Made by a program: the position numbers and the translations under genes
The notes under the pieces: generated by a model
Databases searched by the model: none
What the model saw: only the letters and a program-made list of their open reading frames with translations
What the model was told of the DNA's origin: nothing
Assembly: GCA_037176905.1 (NCBI GenBank)
Contig: JBBBWG010014557.1
Span: 1 to 64,000 of the forward strand
Direction: 5' to 3'
Origin: Azolla pinnata
Taxonomy: Eukaryota; Streptophyta; Polypodiopsida; Salviniales; Salviniaceae
Length of the DNA stretch: 64,000 nt
Shown: one piece after another, positions 1 through 12,200 of the stretch
Layout of the letters: each line of letters opens with the position of its first letter
How positions within the stretch are numbered: position 1 is the stretch's first letter

Positions 1-84
1 TAGTATGATGGATAAGACTTGAGCCTATGTAATCATAGTTCATAGGTTCGATTTCACAGATAAGCCTTTTGTACTAGTACTCAT

Positions 85-1165
85 GATAAGAGAAAGGCTA
101 AAAAAGTAATGATGGGTCAGAACTGAGGAAGGGACCGAGCAGGGCGACTACCTTCACCCAAAAGCTCATAGCTCCCTCATGTGATATCAAATTTTAGAGT
201 TATTTATACTTGAATCAAAGCCTTCGCATCAAGCTATCATATGGCACAAAAAAGTTGGAATTTTGACACTCAGGGCGAGAGAAACGGCTGAAGAAGTAAA
301 TATGTGTCAGAACTGAGGAAGGGACCAGCCAGGGTGATTGCCTTCACCAAAAAGCTCAAGCTTCCCTCGTGTGATATCACATTTTAAAGCTCAAATCGTG
401 AATCGAAGCCCTCACAGCAAGCTATCATATGGCACAAAATTGTTTGAATTTTGAAACTCAAGGCTAGAGAAACAGCTAAAAAAGTAGCGCTCTATCAAAA
501 CTAAGGAAGGGATTGACCAATGCAACTGCTTTCACCAAAAAGCTCATAGCTCTCTTGTGTGATATGAGATTTTAGAGGACGATATTTTTTGGTCATATTA
601 TAGTTTCATGTGATGGCTTTAATTCAAGTGTTTAAACTCTGAAAGCTATTATCACAGGTGGGAGCTTTGAGCTTTTTGGTGAAGGTAATCACCCTTGTAT
701 GTCCCTCATTTTTTACATAACTTTACTTTTTAACCCATGTCTCTCGCCCTGAGTTTCAAAATTAAAACTTTTTTGTGTCATATGATAGCTTTCTACGATG
801 GTTTTGATTTAAGTGTTTGAACTCTAAAATGCGGTATCAGACGAGGGAGCTATTAGCCGTTTGGTGAAGGAAGTCGCCCTTGTCTGTCCCTTTCTCATTT
901 CTGACACAACTTTACTTTTTAAGCCATGTCTCTCGCCATGGGTTTCAAATTTTAAACTTCTTTGTGCCATATAATAGTTTATTGCGATGACTTTGATTCA
1001 AGTGTTCTAACTTTGAAATCTGATATTACACAAGAGAGCTATAAGCTAAAGGTAGAAGGTAGTCATCATTGTTTGTCCCTTCCTCATTTTTTACATAGTT
1101 TTACTTTTTAGGCCATGTCTCTCGCCTTGAGTTTGAAATTTTAAACTTTTTTTGTGTTATATGAT
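85..1165. repeat. Two opposed arms of a ~190-bp tandem repeat
   Basis: About two and a half to three units of a ~190-bp repeat lie on the left (85-577). The shared word gtcagaactgaggaaggga begins at 116 and 306, and a diverged copy begins near 494, so the period is 188-190 bp. From about 578 the same unit appears in reverse complement for another three copies, recognisable by repeated words such as ccatgtctctcgcc near 735, 925 and 1113. The arms are diverged, roughly 75-85% by eye. The two orientations meet abruptly near 577, giving a large imperfect palindrome with almost no spacer. No ORF is present. It could be a rearranged satellite or a fold-back type element. Confidence 0.85.
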
Positions 1166-1541
1166 AGCACGTGTTAATTTAGGTGTGTTGTTATTTTATC
1201 GCATCCATTCTAGTGCTTTTCTATTCTGTGTCTATTAGTCTTCTCGTCAGTCGACTAGTGCAAGTGAGCGGCACACCACAATCCTTTTGAGTTGAGAAAC
1301 ATGTAAGGCTTGGCATGCTTGATGTTATGTATATTAAAGATATTAAAGTATCCATTCTAGAATGTTGCTTAACATGTAGGTCTCCCATGCTCTGCAAGCT
1401 GATCTTCCCTATTCATGATTATCTCTATAACAAATCAATATTTTTCTCTTTCTTTTCTTTTCTCTCACGGGCAACCATGCCCAATTTTCCACCGCTCTTC
1501 AATGACTACATGGGGAATTATCTGCTCACCTGAGGTGATCC

Positions 1542-2058
1542 TGATTATAAATTTACTAATGATAAGCAATATTAGAGAGAAGAATAGAGAGAATACAATG
1601 GTTTAAAGATGATTAATCACACCAACCACCCTCGAGCGAAGGACTAAAGACAATCCAAAGAATTACTTGTGTCCCATACCACAAGCAATGATTACCTTTG
1701 ATAACCTCGGAAGCTCGACACGTGTAATTCTTTGGATAACCTCGGAAACTCGACACGTGTAATTCTTTGGATAACCTCGAAAGCTTGGCACGTACGGATT
1801 TGTTCGGAGAGAGAGAACCTAACCTCACACAGAGAGTTTTCACAACATCTCAAGATGTCATAATGAAAAGAGGTAGTTAGTCCCTTTTATATAGGTCAAA
1901 CTCTCAAGACTCCCCGACCACTAGGTGCGTTCACACTTGTCCACTAACCATATGGGCTTCTCTCTATCTTGGGATAACCAGTTTTGTTACTTATAATACC
2001 CTTAAAAAACCATTAGAATTAGCCTTATACATCAGTTATTGAGGTTACACCCATAACA
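1542..2058 (-). mobile_element. Solo LTR of an LTR retrotransposon (fossil)
   Basis: Read on the minus strand, a 517-bp block starts TGTTATGGG and ends ATAATCA, the TG...CA ends expected of an LTR. It is flanked on both sides by ATCC on the plus strand (1538-1541 and 2059-2062), a 4-bp target-site duplication. A TATATAAAAGGG promoter-like box lies about 150-190 bp into the LTR on the minus strand (plus ~1885-1900), which fits a U3/R layout. No gag-pol region adjoins it, so it looks like a solo LTR left by recombination. Copia versus Gypsy cannot be decided. The clean ends and duplication suggest moderate or young age. Confidence 0.75.
1697..1797. repeat. 35-bp minisatellite, three copies, inside the solo LTR
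   Basis: The block beginning tttggataacctcgg recurs at about 1697, 1731 and 1766 with a period of 35 bp. The third copy is diverged. It lies downstream of the LTR's promoter-like box on the minus strand, so it is in the transcribed part of the LTR. Confidence 0.85.
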
Positions 2059-2062
2059 ATCC

Positions 2063-3659
2063 TGTTAGATAGAGAAACACGAGCTCGACTCCAAGGTCTG
2101 ATCCACCTCATACTCCAATGGTAAGCAGTAGTGTTCAAAAGTTGTGTAATGTCCGAGACACTCTCACTTGTAAAAGTTCATTGTTGCATGCATGCAATCT
2201 TAAAAACAAACACAAATTTGGCAACAAGCAACAGCAAGCAAGCGAGCAAGCAACGGTGATGTTAGAAGAAGGGGAGGTGGGAATAGTAGCATCTCATCTG
2301 CAAAGTTTTTTTTCTTTTGTCTTTTGGAAAGGGAAAGGCAAGAGGACCTGTTTGGATACAGGCCTATAGATATCTATCTATATAGCCTTTTGATTGAGTG
2401 ATGATGATGATGGTGATGATGGTGATGATGGTGTGATGCTGATGGCGGTGGCAGTGGCGGTGGCGATGATGGCGATGGGGAGACACCATCATCACGTAGC
2501 GTGCGTGCTAAATAAGCACTAAAATCAAACGCCATTTTCATCTCTCTCTATTCTCGTGTGCCTACCTCCCTTCTATCTGTAAATCTATATACATATATAC
2601 ATATATATATATATATATGTATATCTAGATAACCAACCTAAAGCTTTCCAATCTTCTGCACATGGAACGGTCCTTTTTTGCACTGATGAAAGTTTTTTTT
2701 GAAGGAGTGTTGTGGAAGGGAAAAAATCCCTGTGGAACAGACAGACGGACAGAAGACAGACACAAACCAAAAACAAAAGCAAAAACAAAAAAAGATGACC
2801 GCTCTTGTCATGCAACAGCCATTTTTAAAGGTGTGCAGAGAAAGATAGAATGAGCAGTGCAAGTGCAAGTGCAACTGCTCTGTGACCTGCATCATTCATT
2901 CATTCATTCATTTCATTCATTTTATTCATTCATTCAGATGGATGGATGCAAAGCATCATCATCACCATCACCACCACCACCATCATCATCATAATCAGCA
3001 TATCATCATTGCTTGCTTCCTTTCAGCCCAGCACCTCCTTCCACATAGGACCGTACAAATATTCTTACACAATTGAATGTGATGCAATAGCCCGGCAGCA
3101 GCTCTCCCAAATCAAAGTTTATGTAGAAATTTGAAAAGCCCAATTTTTGCTCTGTCTGCGTAACGGTGTCATGTTGTCTGGATGACTTTTGCTTGTTATT
3201 AGCACACTTCCACAAACGCACTGAGCTGCCAGCAATGGCCTTTGTTCCTTGTTGTAGAGCACAACTGCATTTATCTTCCTTCTTATTGGGTAAACTTCCT
3301 GCTTGCCTTCTGTAACATACAGCTCCCAAACATCCCTTCACATAGAGAGGGAGAGAGAGAGAGAGTCTGATGCTTTCAGGTCTTGGGTTTGATCAGGTTA
3401 GGGTTGGTGATATACCAAATTTATCAGGCACGGGATCTTGCTTTTCTTCTTAGTACATACATACATAAGTAGTGGTTGCCTCATTCACCAGATTTTGCTT
3501 GGAAACAGTCACCCAAAAACCTGATGGAATGAACACTTGTATAGTAAGTACTTCTGAATCCGCACATTAGGAACAATCAAACTCCAACTGCAGCTCCTCA
3601 TATACATTACATCAAATCATTATACCACCAAGGAGAAGGGAGAGCCAAGGATCGATCCA
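2063..3659. other. Non-coding stretch rich in microsatellites, upstream of the DUF547 gene
   Basis: No supported gene. Simple repeats seen: a GAT/GGT trinucleotide tract (~2400-2479), an AT tract (~2586-2626), CATT repeats (~2892-2938), CAT/CAC repeats (~2955-2993) and a GA tract (~3348-3366). The nearest gene is the plus-strand DUF547 gene that begins near 3660, so part of this stretch is probably its promoter and 5' leader. Short ORFs here are low-complexity and show no family resemblance. Confidence 0.6.
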
Positions 3660-6600
3660 ATGAAAAGTGGCAGTGGTGGATCGACAAAGAGCACAGCATA
3701 TTCCAGCTGGGTCAATCATCTATTCCCTGATCATCAATTAACTCTTACTGTTGCACATCAGTCACCCCATCACACAAACAGGGGGTTCAAAGCTGGCTCT
3801 TTGTTTGATCCATCAGATGTTCAGCGGCGGGTGCTTGCAAGACACTGGAGGTCCATGAGGCAAGTACTATTTCGCCATTCATCAAATATCACAGCTTTTG
3901 CCAATAAGCACATGGCTGACGAGCAATGTACTATGTATTCCATCTCTCCAGTGCCACTGAATCGGAGAGTTCAATATACCCAGTAGCCCATGAAATCTCG
4001 TTTGGAAACAGGCACACTCAAGCTGACATGGTTAAGAGTTTTCAAATTGTGTATGCTGTCAAACATTTCAGGGGTGCTACCCGTGATCTTTGTACACAGC
4101 TAACCTTGGATTGAATGTCAGGGTATGACTAGTGCTGACCGTGACCCCCAAAGGAACTGTCACTGGTGCTATTCAGCGAACGAGCGTGATCACGATCCTC
4201 CTCTTCCTCCTCCTCCTCCTCCTCATCATCATCATCATCATTATGTGGGCTCATTGACAAAGGATGTGAGTATTCCACCAATATGTCAGTTAATTCTCTT
4301 GGATGCAGCTTACTTTGAGTTTATTAACAATCTCTGATGGGTGCGGTGCAGTTGGTTGTGAAAGATCAGCCACATGAAACCAGTACCTGCAGACAAGTAG
4401 AAGACGAAGATAAAGAAGAAGAGAAAGAAGTAGAAACCAAAGCTCCCGCCATACCTTCATCATCGTATATTACCATGGTGGAAGATACGGTATAATTCTC
4501 TGGGGGGGATATCTTTTCTGTTAAATCATGATGGTTTATTGTTCGTGAATCGCACACATTGAATGATTACCGTGGTATATCACAGGAATTTTCAATGAAA
4601 AAAATCTATACCACAAGAGTGTTCTATGTTACAGAAAATTGCCTACTAGAATGTTTTGCTTTGAGCTGACTAGCACACTTGTTTCATCAAACTCATGTAT
4701 CTTTGATATTCCGAGAAAACTGCTTAACAGGTCCACATTGTTCTCGCTAACAAAACATTGTGTTTATTGAACAGCAAGCCCAAGAATTGATCAAGGAGAT
4801 TACTACAGTAGAACTGGAAGTTGCAAAGTTGGAGAAGCATTTACTCTTACTTTACCGCAACACATTTCTGAGGAATAGCTTTGATCCACCGAACAATTAC
4901 ATGCACACCCACGAAGACAGGACGTCAACAGCTTCACCAAAGACCGCATTGCAGCTGTGTATTCCACCTGAACCATCAAGCAATAGGATAAGTTTAGCCT
5001 TAGGAAGGAAGAAAGAAACACCCATTTATGGGGGGCCGCCGAATGATTCCTGCATGGATAGTAACAGCTGCTCGGACACCAATGTGCCATTCTGGAACTC
5101 GTTAGATTCCCAAGCAGAAGTTCCATCAAGCCCCTGCTATTCTTCAGAAAACAGTTGCAATTTGTGCTCATTGCATTCTCAGCCACTCTCATCTACTATT
5201 ACTCCTGTAAGTGTACTGATTGTGCAGTAACTAGTTTCATGTCCCTGTAGCCTGGAAGCATATGACTCATGAGATTTAAATATATATACTACAGCTCTCT
5301 GATCCATTATATAATATGCAGCTCTCCGGGTAACTTAATATCATCAGTTTTGGTCACTTCTCCTCCAATGCTAGAGATAAACAGGATGTTTCTTACCTAA
5401 ACAAAGTTAACATTGTCCATTAGAGCATCTTTGGTTAACTAACTGTAATCATTTGAACCCTTGCACATAGCCAGCTGATTTCTCGATGTTTCATTCCTTC
5501 ATCGATAAATGTGTGGAACAGGGGAATGAAGCATGGTTTCCTGAAGGAGGGTCCAAGGGCACGGTACCCTTCTTCAACACTACAAAGGTTTCTCGAACTG
5601 TTTTTCCAGACCTGAAACATGTCGAGTTATCTAGCATAGCTGCAGTTGTGAATAGCATCCTCAATATTTTTTTTCTCATACCAGGGTAAACCTTACGGGG
5701 ATGCTTACTCCAGATGTCTCAAAATCAACAAGCTGAACATCGCGAACAGTGACAAGAAGACTATATTTTTCGCTCAAAGGGCAAACAAATTATCCGAAGA
5801 TCTGGTACAATGTATGGTGGCTATCTACTGCCGGCTTGCAGAAACACCACCGCCGTTGTTGTTAGACAATGACCATCAACATCATGGTAGCACGACCTCA
5901 CACTGCTCATCAGCAACAGCCTCAACATCTGACTGTGCTGCGAGTAATATATTCTCTGCCCAAAGCTTTCCGAGTGGACATGGAGCGGCAAACTTGCAGC
6001 GCATCAAGGCAGATGGCACACATTGTGACGATAGATCTTCTTCAGACGGTCCCAAATTTGTACACGAATGCAATGTTGATGCATCAGACTCAGCTTCCTC
6101 GACATTTGAAGTGCGATGCATTCGGTTTGATAGCGAGCGGCTAAGCTTTGTAGCAGAAATGCTTGGCACTCTACGGTAAGTAAGGGCAAGCTGCTTGAAC
6201 GTAGAAGAACCACCATGGAACTGATTACCTGAGACGTCATGATGTGGAAGAGCAACTATGGCACTGATTTTAGAGGCATCATGATGAGTGCATGCAGGCG
6301 TCATTCGATTTCACCACAACAAATTGAGAACATCTGCTCGTGCAGGAATGCATCGCTTACCTGATTATAATGTACTGCAGGTCTTTAGTGCAACAGCTGG
6401 AGGGAGTGGATCCAGGCCTGATGACACATGAGCAGAAGCTGGCATTCTGGATTAATATTCACAATGCACTCATAATGCATGTAATGTGCATAACCAATCA
6501 CAAAATGCAGGCATCATACTATTTCATATCATATTAGCCCCATTATTAGCATGAGATTGAGTACAACCAGCTTTCGGGAAATGTGGCTACAGGCTTTTCT

Positions 6601-7622
6601 TGCATTCGGGATTCCCCACATTCGTTCAAGAGGAATATTAACATCATCATCATCGTTGCATCATCAGAGGGTGCGTTCATACATACCACTTCCTCTTTCC
6701 CTTCCCTTCTCCTTTTCTGCCTGCATACCACTTCTATCTGATATTCCCATTTTTCTTCTATGAACTTGCATGATTATTACACTTATGTATTGTTCCTTCC
6801 GCTCAGGCTGCTTACAAGATCGGAAAGCAATCGATCGATGCCCAGAGCATCCAGCAACGAATCCTGAAATGCAAACCTCGTCGTCGACATCATCGCACAG
6901 TAGAGGTAACCCGACTTACCCATAGTTTTCTTGGTTGCAGCATGTGAGATGGGATAACCATGCAGGATGAATTAGGTCTCATATGAGCCAGCCCAATTGA
7001 CGATGTGGAAAATGCCATCTATATGTAGTGGCTTCAATCTTTTGATCTTCTTTCTCCAAAGAGGAGACGGGGCAGCAGGACAAGCTGGAGTTGGAGCTTC
7101 GCAATCAAAAGACCAGAACCGCTGCTCTATTTTGCCCTTTGCTGCGGAGGGCGATCAGACCCATCGGTATAAACTACCTTTCCACCATCTGTACACATAC
7201 ATACCGAGAAACCCTAAACCCTAAAAACCCCACCCTGTGTAAGGAGTAGGGTTTTAGGGTTTAACGCAGCGGTTGCTCACCGAATTTTGCACGCCCAGGT
7301 GAGGATCTACAGGGAGCACAGCATATACCAAGACTTGGAGATGGCGAAACAAGATTTCCTGCATGCGCATTTCGAGGGCATGCAACAGCAGCCTCCTGAC
7401 GGAAGATTCATGCTACCCGCGATCCTGGAATCCTTTGCCAAGGATACCTGTATGAAGCCGGCCCAGCTCCTGGAGTGGATTCTAGAGAATCTAGAGTCCA
7501 AAACCGCTCGCTCGATACCATTGCACAGTCTCCGGGGCGATCCGAGGGCCGATCGGCGGATCGCATGGTCCCAATACGATTCCACATTCTGCTATGTCTT
7601 CTTGGCGTCCTTGTGCAAGTAA
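3660..7622 (+). CDS. DUF547 / MIP1-type leucine-zipper protein
   Basis: Exons read as 3660-3863 (tentative), 4352-4489, 4775-5206, 5685-6175, 6381-6480, 6593-6670, 6807-6905, 7062-7166 and 7299-7622. All phases close, giving about 656 aa. The 4775 exon carries the N-terminal coiled coil typical of this plant family (QAQELIKEITTVELEVAKLE then LLLLYR). The 5685 exon holds the IYCRLAE block that precedes the domain. From about residue 421 the DUF547 domain follows: SLVQQLEGVDP, LAFWINIHNALIMH, AFLAFGIP, AAYKIG, a PEPLLYFALCCGG block with SDPS, VRIY, and ILESFAKD. It ends in the usual aromatic tail. The family is plant-specific, related to a ternary-complex-factor MIP1 interactor, with no settled biochemical role. 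The first exon is inferred only from an open frame, the ATG at 3660 and phase. Confidence 0.85.
7208..7262. repeat. Head-to-head telomeric repeats in the last DUF547 intron
   Basis: CCCTAAA units run forward from about 7208 and, after a ~20-bp spacer, TTTAGGG units run in the opposite sense to about 7262. They lie wholly inside the intron 7167-7298. The heptamer is the plant-type telomere repeat and can also act as a telo-box. Confidence 0.9.
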
Positions 7623-7651
7623 AAAAGGAGAGAAGAATCCATGGAAAGCTT

Positions 7652-7691
7652 GAACCCTAAACCCTAAACCCTAAACCTTAAACCCTAAACC
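7652..7691. repeat. Telomeric repeats just after the DUF547 stop codon
   Basis: About five CCCTAAA-type units, one with a CCTTAAA variant, begin about 30 bp after the stop at 7622, probably within the 3' UTR. Together with the intronic copy they bracket the terminal coding exon. Confidence 0.9.
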
Positions 7692-9241
7692 AACTATATT
7701 AGAAAAGCACTACAAAGTTGGCCACATGAATTAGCCCATCTTACTGTATGTATATTATACATCTCATTGTGAAAGTAGAAAGGCTTGTAGAAGAAATGAG
7801 GTGATTCAACTCGATTTTCAGCTGAATGGAGCTTTACTTCGATATGTTGTACTGATCGCTATAACTCGGTCGAAATCTCGATTCCTAACCCACTTGTGCA
7901 AAGCCACAGGTCGGGCCAAAGTGGTTTGACCAAGATCTGCATCATGCATGATTCTACTGCTGCCAGACCCCATCGCATGTGATGTCACGTCAAAGTTGAA
8001 GCTATAACATATACAAAAGAGCCAATCAATGTAATTACCGGTTTCCAAATGATTTCCCTACGCTCCAAGTGTTCGGCAATCTCTTTCGAGAAAATCGAAG
8101 ATTAACGCATAGCGATGTCATAAGAAATCAATCAAGTTAATTGCATGTTCAACAACGATTGTCAATGTCGTGCAATCTTAACCGACAAAATGTGACATAC
8201 AACCATTGAAGTCCTTTGTGATTAACTTGTAAGTGCACCAGTAACTACATCACCATTTCACTCAACAAGTAGCATATCATCCATATTAAGTATAGAAGGA
8301 AGATAAATGATCATTAGCATGCATTCTTGGGATATAGCCAATTATCTTTATTATTGAACAAATTTGTAATACCTTTCTTAGGGGCCTTGCTCGAGGCCCA
8401 TTGATGATTCATATAATAATACCGTTTCCAAATTATTCATATAATAACCCTGATTTAAGGAATTATTGTAATCATCTTATTTTAATAGAATCACGATTTT
8501 CAAGAGTAAGGGTTAGGTTCAAGAAAAAACAGGAACAGATTATGGAATGCGAGCCTCAATTCACAAGAATGATAGAAATGATGAGGCCAACATTTTATTA
8601 AAAGAAGAAGAAAACACATCTATTGTCTTCAAGCTTCACTACAGCTCGGTAGACAATAATCAACAGGTGGATTGTGTGGTGAGGAACATCACACCTCATA
8701 TTGCAATGGACCGAGGATGCACAAACATGTGGTAAGCAAGAGTGCAAATTTTACAATAGTTTCTATGATCTACAAAAATATGTAAATAAGACTTATATTT
8801 CATATGCTCAAACATGGCAAGTTCTATATCCCAAAAGAGAAACCCTGAGTTCTCTGAATTATATGATACAGAACAAAGCGAGGACAGTAGAAGTGTACCT
8901 GAAGTCAAAGCTTCCTGACTGTGCATTACCAGTGCATATATGAGTTTAGAGAAAGTTAGGATGCGTTACTGTCAGTGGTAGGTCTTGCCAGTTAGGAAAT
9001 TGCCATTATAATAGTAAATGAATGGGAGGATCAAAAAGATGGAATCAAGATGAGAACCCTCATACAACCATGTGAACAACTAAACTCAGGCATAAAGCAT
9101 TCCTCAGAGCAGAGACCACAAACTAAATCATGAGAAAGGTGAAGGTAGGTTCAGGCAAGTTGTACATTTGCCAATCGATCTTCACCAGGTTTGAAAGCGT
9201 TAACAAATCTATATCAGCATCTTGAGAGAAATTGTACTTGC
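7692..9241. other. Convergent intergenic gap between DUF547 and THO5
   Basis: This separates the 3' ends of two convergent genes. It should contain both 3' UTRs. The sequence is AT-rich, with short ORFs (for example 8401-8601 and 8701-8943) that match no family I recognise and lack splice-site context. I see no RNA gene or intact transposon. Confidence 0.5.
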
Positions 9242-12200
9242 TCATAAAATTTGCATCTCCCGATCCCTACCTCTGATTGATCTCTGGCTCAGGTTCAGTC
9301 CAGTTAAAGTTGAGAAAGAGTCACCTTGGGGGGAGAGTTTGTGGTCAATGTACGTGTCCAACACCATTGCCAGGAAGGAGAGCTGTTGAGCTAGAATTTC
9401 ATTCTCATTAGATTCTGGAAGATGTTCTAAGACTCGCATATTTACCTGCAAAGATCACAACCAGAAATTGATAAATTTGCATAGTTAAATGGCGTCTAGC
9501 AATGCCTGGTCACACCCTCATCCATTTGCCCCTCATTTCAGTTGATATTTTCTCTCTGACTTGCCTGAATATCCTTTTATTATCGAGGATTGCAACATAA
9601 AACAATATGGCTCCACAAACAATTCCAAATCACAATTTTTGGTAGAATGGCTGTAAATACTATAGCCGAATTATGCAGAAAACAAAATGCACAAGCACAC
9701 TTTTTGAGCATTCTGGATGCTCAAAGATAAACTCATCTTCAGCAGCTTTGATGTATGCCAAACAGCAAAGACCAGCATAAACAAACTTTAACACCTATGT
9801 AGCTAAAACATTACCTGTATTTCCATGGCATGTAGTTCGTTGAAGCTAAAAAACTTGATTGGAGAAATTTTTGAAACTTCAACTACATCTAGTACACCAG
9901 CTGGTGGCTTTGGCAGACTAGGCATCAATCCTTCAGATAACGAAGCTAGCTTGAATATTGGAGGGCGGGTTGGATATTCGCTAGATATCTTTACCTGAAT
10001 TTAAAATAATAATAAAAATTTATGTTCCATAATGGTTACTTCATATCCAAGGTTGGCCTTCGTCTCACCCTCTCTCTTAGTGATACTGTGTATCCTAAAC
10101 AATAGAAGAAAATTTGCTACTGTACACTTATTATGGTTAGGGATGCAGATGGTACACAAATATCATAAAACACATCTAACCACATGGAGGATGAATCTTC
10201 CAACTAGCTTTAGGAGATACCAAGTCATCAATATATGGACAGATTTCCTGCTACAATGGTTGAAAACCTAAAAAAGGGCAAACGAGAATGGTCAGGATAA
10301 GCCGTGGCCCAGACAGCTGTGCATCAAGGCCCTGTTTCCGTTGCAAAATCCAGGGTATTGGGGAGGTAAAGTTTACTGTGTAATCACCGTGACTTAAGAA
10401 GATGCGGCGCACCCAAAAAACAGCCAAAACTCCTCTAGAATCTGCAATCATGTCATTTCTAAGGCTGTAATTTCATTGTATTTATAGCTCTGGGTGAGCC
10501 CCCTCCATAATATTCTTGGATTTGCATTAGCCTCTTGATCCGACTGTCTTTTATGAGTCGACTGTACTTGATGATAATATATCCTTTCTATAGCAAAAAA
10601 CTTCCTCATGCACAACCTTCTTTGTATGGATATAACAGTTTTATGTTCGGCACAGCGGATAGTCAATTATTTACAGAGAACGAGCATGTGTCATCAAGTA
10701 AACAAATATTTATGCGATAGGGGTTACAAATGTAATTATTCTGTGGTAGGGATCACACATACTCTCGCACAAGTCACTTAAATAGCACATGCCAAGTATT
10801 AGACGTATGAATAGTAGTGGGCTAACTGAAGAGCCATAGTATCTCATATATAGCATTCTTGTGAAATTTTAAGTCACATGTATAGCTGAAAACTGACTGC
10901 TAAGGTGAGTCCTGTGCAGTGTGTCAAGTTCATATAAGACTTCTAACCGCCAATTAGACAGATACTTCTAGTGAAATCTGCCTTCAAAATAATGGGAAAT
11001 CTTTTCATGTGTAAACTTTGATAGACATGGGATGAAATCTAAGATATATAGACTTTCAAATTTTCGCATTATATTTGAAGGAAGTGCAACAACAGCATCC
11101 AGGTCCCATAAGTGCACATACCTGAGCCTCCAACTCTATTGCTTTTCCTCCAGGACCATCATCTCTTCTAAAGACAGCATTGAACACCCGGATGCCACAA
11201 TCCTCCCAGGCTGCTTTCACCTCAGGAAGTTTGATTGGAGACACGACTTCAGTTACACCCAAATCCTCCACATTTCCTTCTGCAAGAACAGCTGCTTCTG
11301 GTAGCATATTTTCATCATCCAATCCACTAGCTTCTAGTTCATGAAAACTAGTTGATCCAGCACGTCCTATTGTAAATGCACCTTTCAGAGGTGCTGCAGA
11401 AAAGCGTTTCATTTGGCTTTTCTCTTTTTCAGAAACTCTTTTCCTCCTTTGCAAATCAGCATAGTTTGATCCTTTAATCGATTGTACTAAGCCAGTTGTA
11501 GGAAGTTCACCATCTTCCCTAACAGATTCTAAGCTATTCATAGGTGAAACATCCAGAGAAGCAAACGAGACAAAACTTGATGTATCATCATTACTAACTG
11601 GAGCTTTCTGAAATTTGGAAGGGGTGACCTCAACCCAACTGTGTAGATAGCAATTGTGTTTGCAGGATCCCCAGGGTACCTCAGTGTATAAGCAATCTGG
11701 CAATCTTATGCATGCAAGCGATTCAAGTTGCTCCCTGTATAACAGGGTCAATGGTTGTAAAAAAACACTGTTTTTAAGAATCTATTGCACCCTGCATGAT
11801 TCACGGTCAGCGAAAGAGACAAAAATGCTGAAGGAAGAAAACATTGCGAGCATCATAATGCTCGTACAATACTTTTTAGTTCATTGCATTTGTAAGACTG
11901 TCATAGTTGCGTTAGGAGATGCCATGAAACTATACATTGGTGATATTACGAACTTTTGGAAAGTACAAAAGTAAAACGAAGGTGTAGGTATTACTTACTT
12001 CAGTGCTAAATGAGATTTCTTTCGTCTACGAAGCTTTCCAAGTATAGTTTGAACTCGATGTTGGCGACGATATGCTAGCAAGCCATGATGAATCAATGAT
12101 CCCTTTGAATTTTCTCCTACTGGAATCCCATCTACTAACGGTGGTTGTTCTGACAGAAAATCAACACCAGCCAAATGCTGAACCCATTTATAAGGATGAC

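Noticed and set aside
1-84. A tRNA-like B-box word (ggttcgattt) near 46, suggesting a tRNA gene or SINE
   Set aside because: No A-box at the right spacing, no cloverleaf pairing by eye and no terminal poly(A) or T run.
6340-6380. Starting a coding exon at the ATG-like frame before 6381 in the DUF547 gene
   Set aside because: The upstream acceptor at about 6345 would put extra residues between LR and SLVQQLE. The acceptor at 6380 joins in phase 2 and restores the family's usual block.
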